Source: Chara braunii (Eukaryota; Streptophyta; Charophyceae; Charales; Characeae). Taken from it: DNA of 47,174 nucleotides. The stretch spans positions 456,839 to 504,012 of the forward strand of contig BFEA01000364.1 of assembly GCA_003427395.1 (NCBI GenBank). The letters run 5' to 3'. The translations under genes were made by a program, and so were the position numbers. Positions within the stretch are counted from its first letter, which is position 1. Each line of letters opens with the position of its first letter. This document shows, piece by piece, positions 1 to 11,925 of the stretch. The notes under the pieces were generated by a model. The model was not told where the DNA came from, searched no databases, and saw only the letters and a list, made by a program, of their open reading frames with translations.

Positions 1-93
<93 letters not shown>

Positions 94-110
94 ACACACA
101 CACACACACA
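1..110. repeat. (CT)n then (CA)n compound microsatellite
   Basis: Pure CT dinucleotides run to about position 45 and then switch to CA until about 110 with one interruption (AT). No coding content. Confidence 0.98.
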
Positions 111-676
111 GAGACATACACGTACGTATACACCCGCAGTTCAGAGATTGTGGATCACTTCTTGAAGTGTTTAATGGCTACCTGTGGCCGGCTTCAGCCA
201 TCGATGGCTTTGACGAGGATAGGATGCAAACAGGTTGAAAGCTCGGGATAACTGGTAGAAAGAGCCCACGCCAAAACCTTTTCGGTTTTTGGCGCCCGAA
301 ACTCGGCCGTTTGGTACAACGGGCCCAAACGTCTTCAGCCTGGTTAAAAGGGGCCTTGGCGCCGTGGCCTCACCTCCGTGGCTCTGTTTTGACCGGTTCA
401 AGAAGTTGGCGCTGTTTTTGCGCCAGATTCATGAACCGATAGGGCCCTTCTTTTTCAAAGTACGGTGAGTGGGCCTCGTTCTTTACTTCAGCGGTACCAC
501 CCTCGGCCTCTTTTACATCAAAATGAATCTGGCGCGGTTATGCGCCATATTCATGATCGGGTAGTACCCTTAGAGGGAAGCGTGGGCCTGTAGTACCCCA
601 CATGGAAGTCATTGGGCCGGTAGTACCAAACGGCCGAGTTTCGGGTGCCCAAAACCTAACAGGTTTTTTTTTTGGG

Positions 677-1587
677 GGGGTAACTTCGGCGCAGTCATGA
701 AAACAGTTTGTAATTGCATTCCAAACTGCGTTTTAGCAGTTTAGTCAGGGCCGAAGTTCCAATTGCCGTTGAAACTCGGGCTGCCTTTCCGTAGCAGTTC
801 AGTGAGGGCCCTCGTCTATCCACAATCAGCAGATTAAAAAAAAAAAAAAAAAAACTTGTGCTGTGATTGCGGTCCGATACAGGATTGTACAGTACTGGCT
901 GGCAGGGCGCTACAGGGACCTCACAACAAAAAACAAAAAAGGAAAACGACCTGTTTCATGTTCCTCACTTCCTGGCCAGATACATTCGTCAAAGCACAGG
1001 TAACCTGAAGTTCCTCGTTTCTTTACTTTTTTATTTCTTCTTTTTCTTTTTTCTTTTTTTGGCCTCCATCCCTGCCCCGAGGCCCCCACTTTTTGGAGTA
1101 GGCTACTCTTGAGACTTCGCGTTTGCCTGTGAAGGGTAGTGCCTGCGAATCTCTGCTGTGGCCGAGACATCTCGGGCCCTGGCCAATCTGGGGTGTGGCT
1201 GAGACATCTCGGCCGTGGCCAGTCTGGGGTGCGGCCGAGACATCTCGGCCGTGGCCAGTCTGGGGTGTGGCCGAGACATCTCGGCCGTGGCCCAACCATG
1301 GGGCTGTTTTTCTTTTCTTTTCTTTTCTTCTTCTTTTTTTTTTTTTCCCAGCCGCGGAGCAGCACGGCGCGGCGCGGCAGGCGACCGAAAAAAAAAAAAA
1401 AAGAAAGAAAGGAACGGCCATGTGCCTGACTGAACTGCTAAAAAAGCCAGCCCGAGTTTCAAACTGCTAAACGCAGTTTCAAACTGCTAAACGCAGTTTC
1501 AAATGCAATTGAAACTCGGGCCCTGACTAAACTGGTAAAACGCAGTTTCAAATGCAATTACAAACTGTAACCCTGACTGTGCCGTAG

Positions 1588-1590
<3 letters not shown>
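677..1590. mobile_element. Family B TIR element nested inside family A copy 1
   Basis: The left terminus (from about 680, with ACAGTTTGTAATTGCATT and TTTAGTCAGGGCC) is repeated in inverted orientation at the right terminus (about 1515-1587). This gives imperfect inverted repeats of roughly 70 bp that share more than three quarters of positions by eye. The interior is non-coding: a poly-A run (836-854), purine/pyrimidine tracts and a 36-bp palindromic minisatellite. Fragments of the same family end occur at 9836-9880 and 43764-43915. The superfamily was not identified because target duplications are obscured by T and G runs at the ends. Confidence 0.75.
1157..1293. repeat. 36-bp palindromic minisatellite, four copies
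   Basis: GGCCGAGACATCTCGGCC-type sequence recurs at about 1161, 1198, 1234 and 1270. The spacing is 36-37 bp, with linker GTGGCCAGTCTGGGGTG. Each copy is a near-perfect 18-bp dyad. It lies inside family B. Confidence 0.9.

Positions 1591-1594
<4 letters not shown>

Positions 1595-1623
<29 letters not shown>
1595..1623. repeat. Poly-T run
   Basis: An uninterrupted run of 29 T residues just outside the right inverted repeat of family B. It could be a slipped homopolymer or a fossil poly-A tail on the minus strand. Confidence 0.9.
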
Positions 1624-1706
1624 GAAAAAACGTGGCTCCGATCTATTTGTGGGGAACCTAACAGGTTTTCCCGTAGGCTCTTTCTACCAATCACCTCAGA
1701 AAGTTA

Positions 1707-2414
1707 CAATGTACATGATGGAGTGGATTGACACATTGATTCACGAAATGACGGTTACAGTTGCATGCAACGTCCAAGTAGCGTGAAAGACTGATGAATA
1801 TGTAATTGGCAATGCAGGAATGACATGATCCATTCTGGAGATTGGCATGAGCTTGATAAGAGTGGTCTTCCCAGAAAATGAAACAACCGTCAAGTGGATA
1901 TGATTTTGTTTATTGCATTGTTTGTGAAGACTCTGGCCCTCGGTGTACATGCGTGCGAAATATCTTTTGTATGCGTACGGGTAGAATGTCACTGATGTTA
2001 GACTGTAATTTCGTGTTCGTGCATTCTGGTGTGATTTGTAAGCGCCCTACCACCATGCACGGCACTCTCTCTCTCTCGCGCGCGCGCACGCCAGCGTGTA
2101 ACTATACATGGGGCACATGTTGTTACTCCTATTGAATGAAGAGCGAATTTCGATAGTTGAATGCGAAAGGATAATAGCAAACGACGCTATGGGCCGGACA
2201 GTGCGGACAATGTGAGAACTTCATCCTGGAATGAATGCACTGTGATTTCTTCCCCACTCGGGGGAAAAAAGAGGGTGGGACGTAAGGAAGGTATTCCTCC
2301 TCCTCCTCCCCCCCCCATTGTTCTCTTCCGTGCACATATTGCCTTTTTGTCTCCTATTTTGTTTCCCCTCCTTTCCTCTCTCTTGACCGGTTCTGGCCTT
2401 GAGCACTGCTGTAT
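1707..2414. other. Unassigned, no gene seen
   Basis: Mixed-composition sequence with short open frames only, none with recognisable protein character. It contains a short CT/CG run near 2067-2090 and a C/T-rich patch near 2290-2320. Confidence 0.7.
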
Positions 2415-2860
2415 GGTCAATGCAACGGCCACTTAGGGGTCCACCTCCCCCAGGGTTCAGGATGCTAACCTCCCTTGGAACCAGAAGTACCTTTCCCAGC
2501 TTGAAATCCAAGACGCGCCTGGTAACGCGGTAGGCAAGCGGGGGAGGCTCGCCACCGCCCCTGTGACTTATGGGAAAGGTACTGGCGGTTTGAGTTCCCC
2601 CAAAACAGAATACATGTTTGACATTTCCATTCTCAATGCTCGCCACCGCCCCTGTGACTTATGGGAAAGGTATTGGCGGTTTGAGTTCCCCCAAAACAGA
2701 ATACATGTTTGACATTTTCATTCTCAATGCAACAGCGCTAAGGCGTGCACCTCCACCAGGCTGAAGGCTGTAGATTCCTCCAAAACAGAATATGTGTTTG
2801 ACATTTCCATTCTCAATGCAACAGCGCTAAGGCGTGCACCTCAACCACACTGCAGGCTGC
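2415..2860. repeat. 91-bp tandem duplication and related diverged copies
   Basis: The segment beginning GCTCGCCACCGCCCCTGTGA at 2547 repeats at 2638 with a 91-bp period and almost no changes. Shorter related pieces (ACATTTCCATTCTCAATGCA followed by ACAGCGCTAAGGCGTGCACC) occur around 2728 and 2816, and a more diverged version lies near 2418. The copies form a decaying head-to-tail array. Confidence 0.9.
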
Positions 2861-4679
2861 AGGTTTTCTAAGTTCCCTTTGAGTGCTCATGCCTGTGGAG
2901 GTCTGACAAGAACCAACAACCATGTTGTGGATAGCACGTTGTCGAGCGCATCGGTCCGGCACCGCACGTGGCAGCGCGGGACCCTCTCGGCTGCGTCACG
3001 CAGGAGTTGGATCAACCTCGTCATGAACACATAGGTGGAGCTTCCTTAGGCCGCTCCGGCCGAGTGCACCAGCCATACCTCTCGCGAGCCCCTACGACAG
3101 GATAGGGCCTACGCGAGGCACAACTTACCTCCACCTTACGGGAGCTGTAACCTCCCTTCGGTGGGCGTATCCCCGCCGAGCTACCAGTCCACAGTACGAA
3201 AGCTAATCAGTTGCAATCGCAGAGGTGGACCAGCCGAGGGCGTTTCTCGTTCTTTGTAGCATAGGGGGTACGCACGGTTATACGTCTCTATCGGACCCAC
3301 GCGCGAATCGGCATCTTGGGGGGCTGAGGTCCCAAGCGCGACCTGTCGCCGGTCGACTAGGACGCATCTGACACACCACGCGCACACCACTTCACGAACA
3401 CAAAAAAAATAAAACACACACACACGCTCAGATACAACACGACACAACATAAACAACACGACAACGCTCCTAACCCCTCGGTAGCCATCCCATAACTCTT
3501 AGATGCGGAAATCGGGTAGGCGTCGCGCACGGGACTTGATATACGATCGAGCGGACGCAGGGCTATCTTATATCGACTCGCAATGCAAATGTGCGCAAGC
3601 AGTCGCGATGATGGCGTACTATGTAGTACCCATACTCAGACGACCCTTACTAATCGCGAGGGTCGCGTTCGACACTCAAGTGTCGCCTTACATGCGCCTT
3701 GAGGGTTAATCTCTCGACGCTGGACAACCGCCATGCGCGGTTGAAGATCACACACCCTCTTCTGCACCCTATGCAGAGTGGGTGGTATACAGGTTTATAC
3801 CTGTGGTGGCAGCCGCTTCTTACTACCCTTGAAATAAGCCTCACTCCAGGCCCGAGCGGTAGTCAAGGGGTTTGACTTTGACGGTTGCCACAGACTACAA
3901 CGTCCAACCATACAATTCTTAAAAAACAAGGGTAAAAAGCGACTCCCCCTTTTCTCTCGACACGTAATCTGGTTAACCCTTATGCACAATCACAATTGGC
4001 CTCACCAATATCCTGGGCATATATAAGCGTATAAGGGTTAGTTATATAGGGTGATCACTTCTCACAGTCACAGTGGGGTTCCTCTCAACCATATATGTAT
4101 GTAATCGCAGGCAAGTCATATATAGAGTCCGAACCACAAACATAGCTGCAATCACATCAAAGATTCAACCAAAGGCCCACACGCTACACGGGGTCAACTT
4201 CAACCATTCTCTGTACTCACACCCCTTGCTTTAGTCGTGCAATCCTCAACCTCAGCGCAACCTCCCCGCAATAAAAATACTCAGTATCTTTGTTAAATGA
4301 CCATTCAATAAAGTCCGGGTAAAAAAACAACAAAACAAATAAACCACAGGGCTAAAGCCTTTAGGTTGAGTGGTAGGGGTAAATTGGAGTTGGGTCATAT
4401 GCCGACGAATCGGCAACCAACCTGTTATCAGTGATAAGAGAAGATGATCCTCAGGGGATCAAGCTAAATCTAGCCCAAATCCTTAATCAAACAGTCAAGA
4501 GGTCTGTACACAAAACAAGTCAATCCCTAAGCTAAACTTACAAGTCCATGGAGAATAATCCCCATATCACGATCCCACTCAAATCACCTTAATTAACAAA
4601 ACCTGAATCTACCTATAAGCAGTACCCAAAGCAAAGGTAGAACCTGGCATAATCTCCCCTATTCAGGGTGGATCGCTAG
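2861..4679. other. Unassigned, no gene seen
   Basis: No frame with conserved protein character. From about 4010 the base composition turns AT-rich, including TATATAAGCG at 4019. The stretch could be non-coding retrotransposon sequence (LTR or leader), but no second LTR copy is visible. Confidence 0.6.
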
Positions 4680-5335
4680 AAATTACCACCTGTCAAAATA
4701 TAATCTAACTCCTCTAAATCAAGAAAATTTCGGCAACGCTTTACGTAGGAAAAGTGCCTTTCCAGAATTGACATAAGCCCAAATATGAAAGTAAAAATAA
4801 TCTCTAACTCTGGAAAGTCAAATTTTGTCTAACTCCCTGAATTAGTAGAAATTTGGGCAGCACTCCCTTTAGAAAGGGAGACTTTCCAGATTTATACTGA
4901 GTCAGATATGAACTCAAAAGACAACCTAAGTTCAACTTAGACAAGATTCAACTAACTCCTTAGTTTTGCAGAAATTTCGGCAGCACTCCCTTTAGAAAGG
5001 TGCTATTCCAAAATTTATACAAAGCCAAGTCCAAAATTTGAGAATAACTTTGACTTCTCAAAGTTCAATTTTGTCTAACTTCTTGAACTAGGTCAGATTT
5101 TTACTAGGTCAGATATAAAGAAAAGACAAGTTGAATTTTGACAAGTCAATAATTGACTAACTCCTTAGATTTGTAGAAATTTCGGCAGCGCTTCCCGTAT
5201 AGAAAGTAGCTTGCCAAGATTTATACAAAGCTAAGTATAAAAAATAATCCCAGAAAATGCGAGAATTGATCTAAGTAAAAAAAACTTAGCTCAGAAAATG
5301 CAAGAATTGAAACTAACTCCTATGGCTCTGGCACG
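4680..5335. repeat. Degenerate ~160-bp tandem repeat, about four units
   Basis: A core of the type CTAACTCC, then AGAAATTTCGGCAGCACTCC, CTTTAGAAAGG, TTTCCAGATTTATAC and AAGCC recurs around 4705, 4830, 4955 and 5155 with a variable AT-rich spacer. Units are 70-85% alike by eye. Such arrays are often seen in non-coding regions of plant LTR retrotransposons, but no coding part of such an element adjoins. Confidence 0.8.
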
Positions 5336-5504
5336 TGGTGAGCGACTAAAGCAACTACCTATCAAACTGGAACTCGGACCAAGTAGTAACCTCACTCAGC
5401 CACATGCATACAAAACCATAAAGGTAAGTACTCTTACCATCCCAAGTTTATCTAGACAACAATAGTTCATGATCTTTCAGGGATTTAACCCTTGATACCC
5501 TGCT

Positions 5505-6395
5505 TACATAAGGCATAAGGTCAGGCCACCCAAACTTATAGAATGTGCCTAACTTAGTCGAGAAGTATACACAAAACAGAAGGCACAACTACTTCTCTCT
5601 TCTTTGGGCATATGAACTTGTTTAAGATATCCAAGTTATATATACATGTCTTCCTCTTTGTCTTCTAAGACTGCATATGACTGAATTAACTTAAGTTCAG
5701 TCTGCCCCAGTTTACCACCAATTTTATTCTTAATTATACTCTCTTCAGGTTGTGATAGGCTATAGGCAGACCACCTAAACTTATAGAACAGTCTGATTAG
5801 CTCGTTCTTAAATAAAATAGTAATAAAGTATAGCCAAGTTGTAACCATTGGGTTCCAGCATGTGCGAGGCTTCGAGTTAGATCCCCTGAACTTACAGAAG
5901 AGTCTAACTCTCTACCAAGTTCATTTCTCTCTGAGCCATCATGTGTGTGGCATTGAGTCAGGCCCCCTGAACTTACAGAATGGTCTGCCCCTTTGCCAAG
6001 GTTTACTTCTTCAAAATAAAAGCAGCAAGAGACTAAGCCACCTGAGCTTACAGGACAACTCGGTCCCCTGGTTCAGAAGTCAAAGAAACAGATAAAACCC
6101 CAATGAAAACAAGGCAAACCGAGGCACCAAAACTTATTGAAGGCCCCGAGTCCCTGAAAGTCAAGCACAATCAAACCTCGCATGTCAGAGCAGTAAGGTC
6201 ATCTAAACTTACAGAACAGCCTGACCCTCTATGCAAAACCATAGCACTGGGTCTCCCCAAACTTATGGGGACATCCCAGCCTCTCAAAGCAATCAGACCC
6301 CCTAAACTTATGATAGAGTCTGATGCTTCAATCAAAACAAAAAATAAATAAAGCGCTGGTTCTCCCCAACTTGTGGGGACCTCTCAGCCTTAATG
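5505..6395. repeat. Degenerate ~80-100 bp tandem repeat with a hairpin core, about ten units
   Basis: Units share a core like AGACCCCCTAAACTTATGAT followed by AGAGTCTGA. The flanks of AAACTTA are complementary: for example GTCTCCCC before it and GGGGAC after it at about 6250-6274, and again at about 6360-6385. Copies are seen near 5525, 5765, 5880, 5965, 6040, 6125, 6200, 6250, 6298 and 6360. Compensating changes in the arms of some units suggest a conserved small stem-loop. Confidence 0.75.
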
Positions 6396-7816
6396 AGCCA
6401 GTCAACCATCACGCAAGATATTTTTTCATCCTGCCCTTTCCCTGATGCAATTCCTTTCACAAGTCTGACTTCACTCAAGCAACAAAAGTTGAAACTGAAC
6501 TTGGACAGACATTCCTTTACTTAGTTTGACTTAATGTCTAGAAAGTTTAACAAAGTCAAAGTAGGGCTACACCCCATATACTCAGTCAGAGATGCAGTGG
6601 GAGATACAGATAGGGGTTATAATTTGGGTTTATAGAAGAAAAGCAACAGTTACCTTCCCATTCCCTGTGTCCATAGCCTCGCCTAGGCTCCAGCAGAGCT
6701 CCCGCATTCGGTGGGGCGAACCTCCCACAGAGGCCTTTGCGCGGATTACGGGTTGCAATCCCGCCTGCCGCCTTCCTCTCAGAACCAACATACCAGACTT
6801 ACAATAAGAAAGGCAGACAAAGAGAGATTGAGTCGCTCAGATCCAAGGGAGGTGCACTCAGACTCGCGTGAGAGGGCCTAATTACCTTGATTCGCCTGAG
6901 GGCCCCGCAATGGCAGCCGACTGACAGCTTGGTCAAACCGAACTCCAACTGCCGAACTCGACCCTCGGACTCAACCTCCCTAATGATCTCCTATTCGCAG
7001 CATTAACTCCCTCTGCCACCGGTCTACCATATCGCAACCGTAGCCCCTCCTACACTCCTCTAACCACTCTCCCACACACCACACCCGCGTTACCCGTAGT
7101 TGGGTTGTAGCCACCTGGCGCCAAGCGCCCGTGCCTCAGTAGCGCAGCGGCCTAGAGTAAGCCTGGCAACCCTGCCACCGCAACACGGTAGCTGGCCAGA
7201 TTCATGAAGCTTGCAATAAACGGTGGCGGTTCTGCCGCAGTCGATAGCCAATGCTATAGTGGCTAGTAAGTGCAAACTGCAGCAGCCAGTAACTCCGCTA
7301 TCCCAGCAGCACTGTCGTTGAGGCAGGCACGAAGCCTGTAGTAACCACACAGCAAGGCTGCCGCAATTTGCAACCTTCTTGGTCCACCTCTAGCCACCGT
7401 GCCCCGCAAAACCTAGGACTCCCCGGTTAGCAGGCAACTTTCCAAGCTTGTGGCCCGCCTGCAGTCGTACAGCCGGGTTCATGTTACTTTGCCCAATAGA
7501 CCGGCCAGTATACTCAGTTGCATGATAATCCCAAGACCTGCCCATCGCCCGCTGTTACTTGACTTGGCAATACCGCCAACTCCCCAGCAGATGCGCCAGT
7601 CCGTAATCCTCGGTCCGCCCCCGCTACTCCTCAATAGGACAGGCGGAATCGAATGAGCCTCTTGCCAGGACCCTGGCCGAGTAGGGTGTCGAATCGGATC
7701 AACGGCCGTCCCGTTGTGCTTGGCAAATGCCACCCGGCCGTCTGTTATGCCAGATTCGCTCGAGCCCCGGGGACGAAGATCACGAGCGGAAGGAGATCCG
7801 CACGGACGACCGCAGT

Positions 7817-7975
7817 CGGGGCGACTAGTACTCAATGGGGAGGAGACCTCGACTCTCTTTCTAAGCCACGGGGCGACTGGTACTCAACGGGGAGGAGACC
7901 TCCGCTGACTAGGTACGTGCGCCCACTCCCGTCTGAACGTACGCCCACTCCCGTTTGAACGCACCTCAACACAGG
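7817..7975. repeat. Short tandem duplications
   Basis: GGGGCGACTAGTACTCAATG followed by GGGAGGAGACCTC at 7817 is repeated at about 7870 with few changes. Just downstream, the module CGCCCACTCCCGTYTGAACG occurs twice (about 7920 and 7942). Confidence 0.9.
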
Positions 7976-8186
7976 TAAGTCCCCCCAACTTGCGATTGGC
8001 CGCCTGCTACTACCACTGCAAAAGTCGGACGAACCTGCCGCCAGAATCTGTCCAGGTACATTCACACTTGCTAACTCCACCTTCGGGCGCAACTGACTAA
8101 CAAGGGGCGCGGAAGCTAACCGCTAACTCTCAATTCTAACTTCACTACTCGATTCGCCTCATTCCCAACCCCCAGTTTCGCCTCTT

Positions 8187-8221
8187 ATCCCGCTCGAATC
8201 CATCGAGAATCGAGCGGGATT
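8187..8221. repeat. Perfect-arm hairpin, paralogue of 8540-8567
   Basis: ATCCCGCTCGAATC and AATCGAGCGGGAT are inverted repeats around a 6-7 nt loop. A related hairpin (CCCTCGAT, then ATCGAGGG) sits 350 bp downstream in a similar sequence context. The pair looks like a duplicated structured module. Confidence 0.7.
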
Positions 8222-8539
8222 TAGAGCTTTCACTCCCGCTGTCATCTCTATCGCCATAGCCTCCGCGCACAACCCTTTACTTACTCCTATCCTACTAACC
8301 TTCTACTAATTCTAACTGCATAAACGGGGTGGCCGTCCCTAAAAACCCCGGCTTAGCAACTTAGATTGTCCAAAACGGCCAAGAAATGGCCAAGTTATAC
8401 CATCTTGTTCCCCTCCTCTCCTCCCGCCATAGCTCCGCGGCCCTCCTTTCTCCACTAACTCTCCCCACACTACCCTACTCTCGAAACCAACGCGGTCATC
8501 GTGTTCGCTTGGGGCTAATACCCCAAACTGGCTTCTTCT

Positions 8540-8567
8540 CCCCCTCGATTCCACTAAGGATCGAGGG
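8540..8567. repeat. Hairpin related to 8187-8221
   Basis: CCCTCGATTCC and GGATCGAGGG are complementary across a short loop. The flanks (CTGGCTTCTTCT before, CCTTTCAG after) resemble those of the upstream hairpin. Confidence 0.65.
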
Positions 8568-9835
8568 CGCTATGTCCTTTCAGCCGCGCGTGGTCCATTC
8601 CTCCGCCATCCCTTTCGCGCACGCACCTGGCGCGGATCCCCACCGGGTTCATTCGAATCTCCCCCTCTTCGCCCCCGTCGCTCCCTGTTTGCGCCCGGGC
8701 ACGATCCTCCTGCTAGTATGCACGGACGCTCCTCCCCTACTTCATACCCCGCTGCCTTGTTCCCGAATGCACCCGGCGCAGGAAGGCGCCCAGGTGCTTC
8801 CTTCCTCCTGCCGCCCTTCCAGCTGCGCCCGCTTCTCTTCTCGCTCGGCTTCTCGCTGTCCGGTCGTCGCTCCCTACTGTCTTCACCTCCCGACCTTCCG
8901 CACCCGCCTGGTTCCTGATGCCCAGCGCCACATCGTTCCGCTGCCCGAGCTACGCACAGTCACCCTCCCCTACTCCTTCTTTGCTCCGCGCACACCCGGT
9001 CGCGCCCCCCATCCAGGTTCACTCCGCCCTCTTCGTTGTCCCGGCTTTACTGCCTTAGTACCCTGTACCTCCGCTGGCTCGCGTGTTGCTGCTGGTGCAC
9101 CGCCCGCTGCCTTGCCTCGTTCAGCCCAAGGAACTTTTGAGACGATCAGACACCCACAAGTCTGATTTACTCCACCTCTCCTATAGCCAGTTCGTCGCTG
9201 TTTCCACACATTGCCGCCACAGCCTCCGCTGTTCTGCTAAGCTTAGACAAAGCCCACCGCTACCTCAAGCCCGCTGCGTCCAGCCTCCAGTGTGCTCCGC
9301 TCCCTGCCTTCTCGCAGCGCCTAGTAGGTGCAGTGGCCCGGGCCGACAGCTCAACAGTCCCAGGATTTCCGCTCCTCTTTAAAGCATTGCCCGCCACCTC
9401 CTTGGCCTTCCAACAGGTAGTCCCACCTTCGTTTCTCCCAACACCCGACAAGGTTGTAGATGAGGGCCAGTTGCAAGCCTAAGCGTGGCTTGCGTAAGAA
9501 CGGCCCCAATACCGGCCCCGGTAGTAGTAAATATTCAAATGAGAACTTTGAAGTCCGATGTCGGGCAGAGTCCCGTGGGCATCCCTATGCCGTGGCCACC
9601 CGAATCTTTCCCGCATCATTCCTACCTTAACAGTTGTCCTGAAGAGCTTCAACCGAGGACAGCGCCCCGGGGCATATCACGGCCCGCACGACCCAGGTAA
9701 AATCAACAACACTTGGCTCCACGCTGCACTATGTCCCAACAAGCCACGGGTGTACCCACTGAGCTAGGCTCTTGGGTGCCTGCCACACCCACGGCCCCGC
9801 GTCCCCGGCAAAACGGTGTCGGGCGCGGCTCGGCG

Positions 9836-9880
9836 TAACTACGAAAACAGTTTGTAATTGCACTTCAGGCGACCCCGCAA
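9836..9880. mobile_element. Family B terminal fragment
   Basis: GTAACTACGAAAACAGTTTG continuing TAATTGCACTTC matches the family B terminus at 680, with a short internal deletion after the first nine bases. No matching opposite end was found nearby. Confidence 0.6.
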
Positions 9881-11110
9881 ATACAACATACCCCCACACG
9901 CTCCTATCGCAATCTCGCGTCCCAAAATGGGACGCGATAACAAGGGAAACCAGAACAATAAACAAAAGGGAAATAAAATAAAATAAAAGTGATCGTCGGG
10001 GAACCGCGGGGCTGCTGGCACCTCGCCAACCCCGCTGATTGGGCCCGCCGCCGCGCCCGTAAGCAAAACCAAGGGGGATAGCCCAGCAGGGCCCTCAACC
10101 CCTCAGGTCTCGCTCCTCGCCGCTCCGGTGCTGCTGCGCCGCCGCCCGCTGGCCTCGATCCCCGAACCCCTGCGGTGTCAACCCAATATCATAACCCATA
10201 GGGCTAAGCCCAAGCCTGAAACCCACATCCGCGGAGAGCCATATGAGGCAGTGCGGCGCCTGGGCTCAAGGCCAGAGAAATTGGCTTGAGCCTCATCTTT
10301 TCCCACAACCGTGCGCGCGACGGCCCAACGTCTGCGCCGACTTACCAAGCTATACCATGGCCGCCACTCGCGCCACCCCGCGTACCAAGACCTGCCGCAG
10401 TCACACTGTCGTCGTCGTCGCCATCGTCCTCGCACGCGCGCTCGCCTCGGTCAACGTACGAATTAAAAGAAAATATCCCTAGTTCCTGCTTAGTCAAAGA
10501 CAAATAAATATCAACAGTACCATTAAACAAAACGACCGATGTCCGCGCCGACTTTACGATCAACAATAGAAAAGAATCACGCGCGCCTTAAACCTGCGCG
10601 CCCACGCACCCTCTATTGTAGTCAAACACCCAGCCAACATAATCACGGACCCAGCCGCACCTAGCGAGGTATACTTAAACTTTAAACCAAGACTATTTTC
10701 TGCCACTTGCAAAAACCAGGGCGGATACCCTTGTAAGGGTATTCGCACCGACAACGTTTGTGACACCCGTGGCCTAGGCCGCGGGCAATTTGGCCGCCGC
10801 GACTGAAAAAGTCGGCCGCGGCCGTAGAAGACGGTTGCGGCCGCGGCCACAAGGCCTAGTTTGCGGCCCCTTTTTTTTGTATATTTTTTTGGTGGTCGAA
10901 AAATAATTGCAAAAAATATTTATATATATGGGGTTGTAGGGCTTTGAAAAACCTACAACACTATATATTTTGTTTATGAATTTGACTTCATTCAGAATTT
11001 ATAAAAAATAAAAAACAAAAATCGGTTAAAAAAAATAATAATAATAAAATAAAAGAAAAACAGGATTTTTTATTTCATTTTTTTCGTGACTAATATGGAG
11101 TCAGAGTCCT
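9881..11110. other. Unassigned; GC palindrome cluster and AT-rich tail
   Basis: No supported gene. At about 10765-10865 several overlapping GC dyads occur (GGCCGCGGCC, GCGGCCGCGGCC, and GGCCTAGGCC near GGCCTAG). From 10870 to 11085 the sequence becomes extremely AT-rich with A and T runs. Confidence 0.6.
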
Positions 11111-11116
11111 ATAAAT

Positions 11117-11169
11117 TTTGCCAAGCGTATGTGTGTGTGTGTATGATGGTATGCGCGCGTGTGTGTTTA

Positions 11170-11236
<67 letters not shown>

Positions 11237-11416
11237 NNNNNNNNNNNNNNNNNNNNNNNNNNNNNNNNNNNNNNNNNNNNNNNNNNNNNNNNNNNNNNNN
11301 NNNNNNNNNNNNNNNNNNNNNNNNNNNNNNNNNNNNNNNNNNNNNNNNNNNNNNNNNNNNNNNNNNNNNNNNNNNNNNNNNNNNNNNNNNNNNNNNNNNN
11401 NNNNNNNNNNNNNNNN

Positions 11417-11477
<61 letters not shown>

Positions 11478-11510
11478 GTGTGTGTGTGTCTGTGTGTCTG
11501 CACGCGCGCG
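11117..11510. repeat. (GT)n microsatellite with assembly gap
   Basis: GT dinucleotides run from about 11126 to the gap and from 11417 to about 11500. The 180 N residues (11237-11416) are of unknown true length, probably an unassembled microsatellite core. Confidence 0.95.
11237..11416. other. Assembly gap (180 N)
   Basis: A run of N inside the GT microsatellite. No sequence is available. Confidence 1.
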
Positions 11511-11925
11511 CGTGTATCGTCTTCGCCGTCATACACATTTTCGTTAGGAGGACGACATCCAAAGAAAGGCGGCAGCTTCATCGGACATCCTTAGCTTGTT
11601 GCTTGGCTGGGGAGGGAGGACAAATACAACAATGGGGAGACTTCGTCCGTGAGGAGCTCGCGGCTATGGAGGGCGGCTGAGACGGGTGCGGAGAGGGTGG
11701 ACATGTGGTGTTGATCCCATTTGAGTGGGAGGCCATGGCGGCGGCCGTGTCGACGGTTGTTCTTCTTTGTCAGTTGGGGAAGGTGCTATGAAGAATGAAG
11801 GAGCAGTTGTGTGTGCGTAAAAGAAGGACATTGGCGCAAACTCTGGATGATGGCCCCGACTACCTGGAGACCTCCGAGGCAGTCATTCAGTTGTCATACT
11901 CGTTGGGTTCCGCGTCATTCCGTGA
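11511..11925. other. Unassigned; possibly upstream part of the transposase copy
   Basis: GC-rich sequence directly before the Harbinger fragment. Short frames on + show no motif. It may contain the decayed 5' part or leader of the transposon. Confidence 0.5.

Larger units (their letters stand above)
245..1697. mobile_element. Family A Mutator-like TIR element, copy 1, interrupted by a nested element
   Basis: The left end (GGGATAACTGGTAGAAAGAG at 245) and the right end (the inverted form of GGTAGAAAGAG near 1683-1693) form terminal inverted repeats. They match the complete family A copy at 44840-45259, and the body (about 250-670) is clearly similar to that copy, including the paired stretches CGCCAGATTCATGA and GGCCGGTAGTACCAAA. 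The last ~45 bp of the element lie about 1 kb further on, because family B sits inside. The phrase AACCTAACAGGTTTT occurs on both sides of the insert (about 652 and 1655). The flanking nonamers 236-244 and 1698-1706 agree at only 6 of 9 positions, as expected for an old 9-bp target duplication. No transposase is encoded. Confidence 0.75.
6396..9835. other. Unassigned GC/CT-rich region, no gene seen
   Basis: Long pyrimidine-rich stretches give open frames on both strands, the largest at 8386-9165 (+). Their translations are Pro/Ser/Leu/Arg-rich with no motif, which fits composition-driven frames. Small structures inside are listed separately (7817-7975, 8187-8221, 8540-8567). The segment may be parts of LTRs of unrecognised elements. 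Confidence 0.6.

Noticed and set aside
3035-3480. Ribosomal RNA or other structured RNA suggested by GC-rich phrases
   Set aside because: No recognisable conserved rRNA or 5S segment could be matched.
4320-6395. Coding part of an LTR retrotransposon
   Set aside because: Tandem repeats resemble non-coding retrotransposon sequence, but no gag or pol motif occurs on either strand there.
8386-9165. Long + strand open frame of 259 codons
   Set aside because: The region is pyrimidine-rich and the translation is Pro/Ser/Leu/Arg-rich without motifs. Other frames are open too, so it is best explained by composition.
9690-9780. tRNA or SINE on the minus strand (exact A-box-like TAGCTCAGTGG)
   Set aside because: No B box at a proper distance and no cloverleaf could be built. 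A single 11-bp match is not enough.
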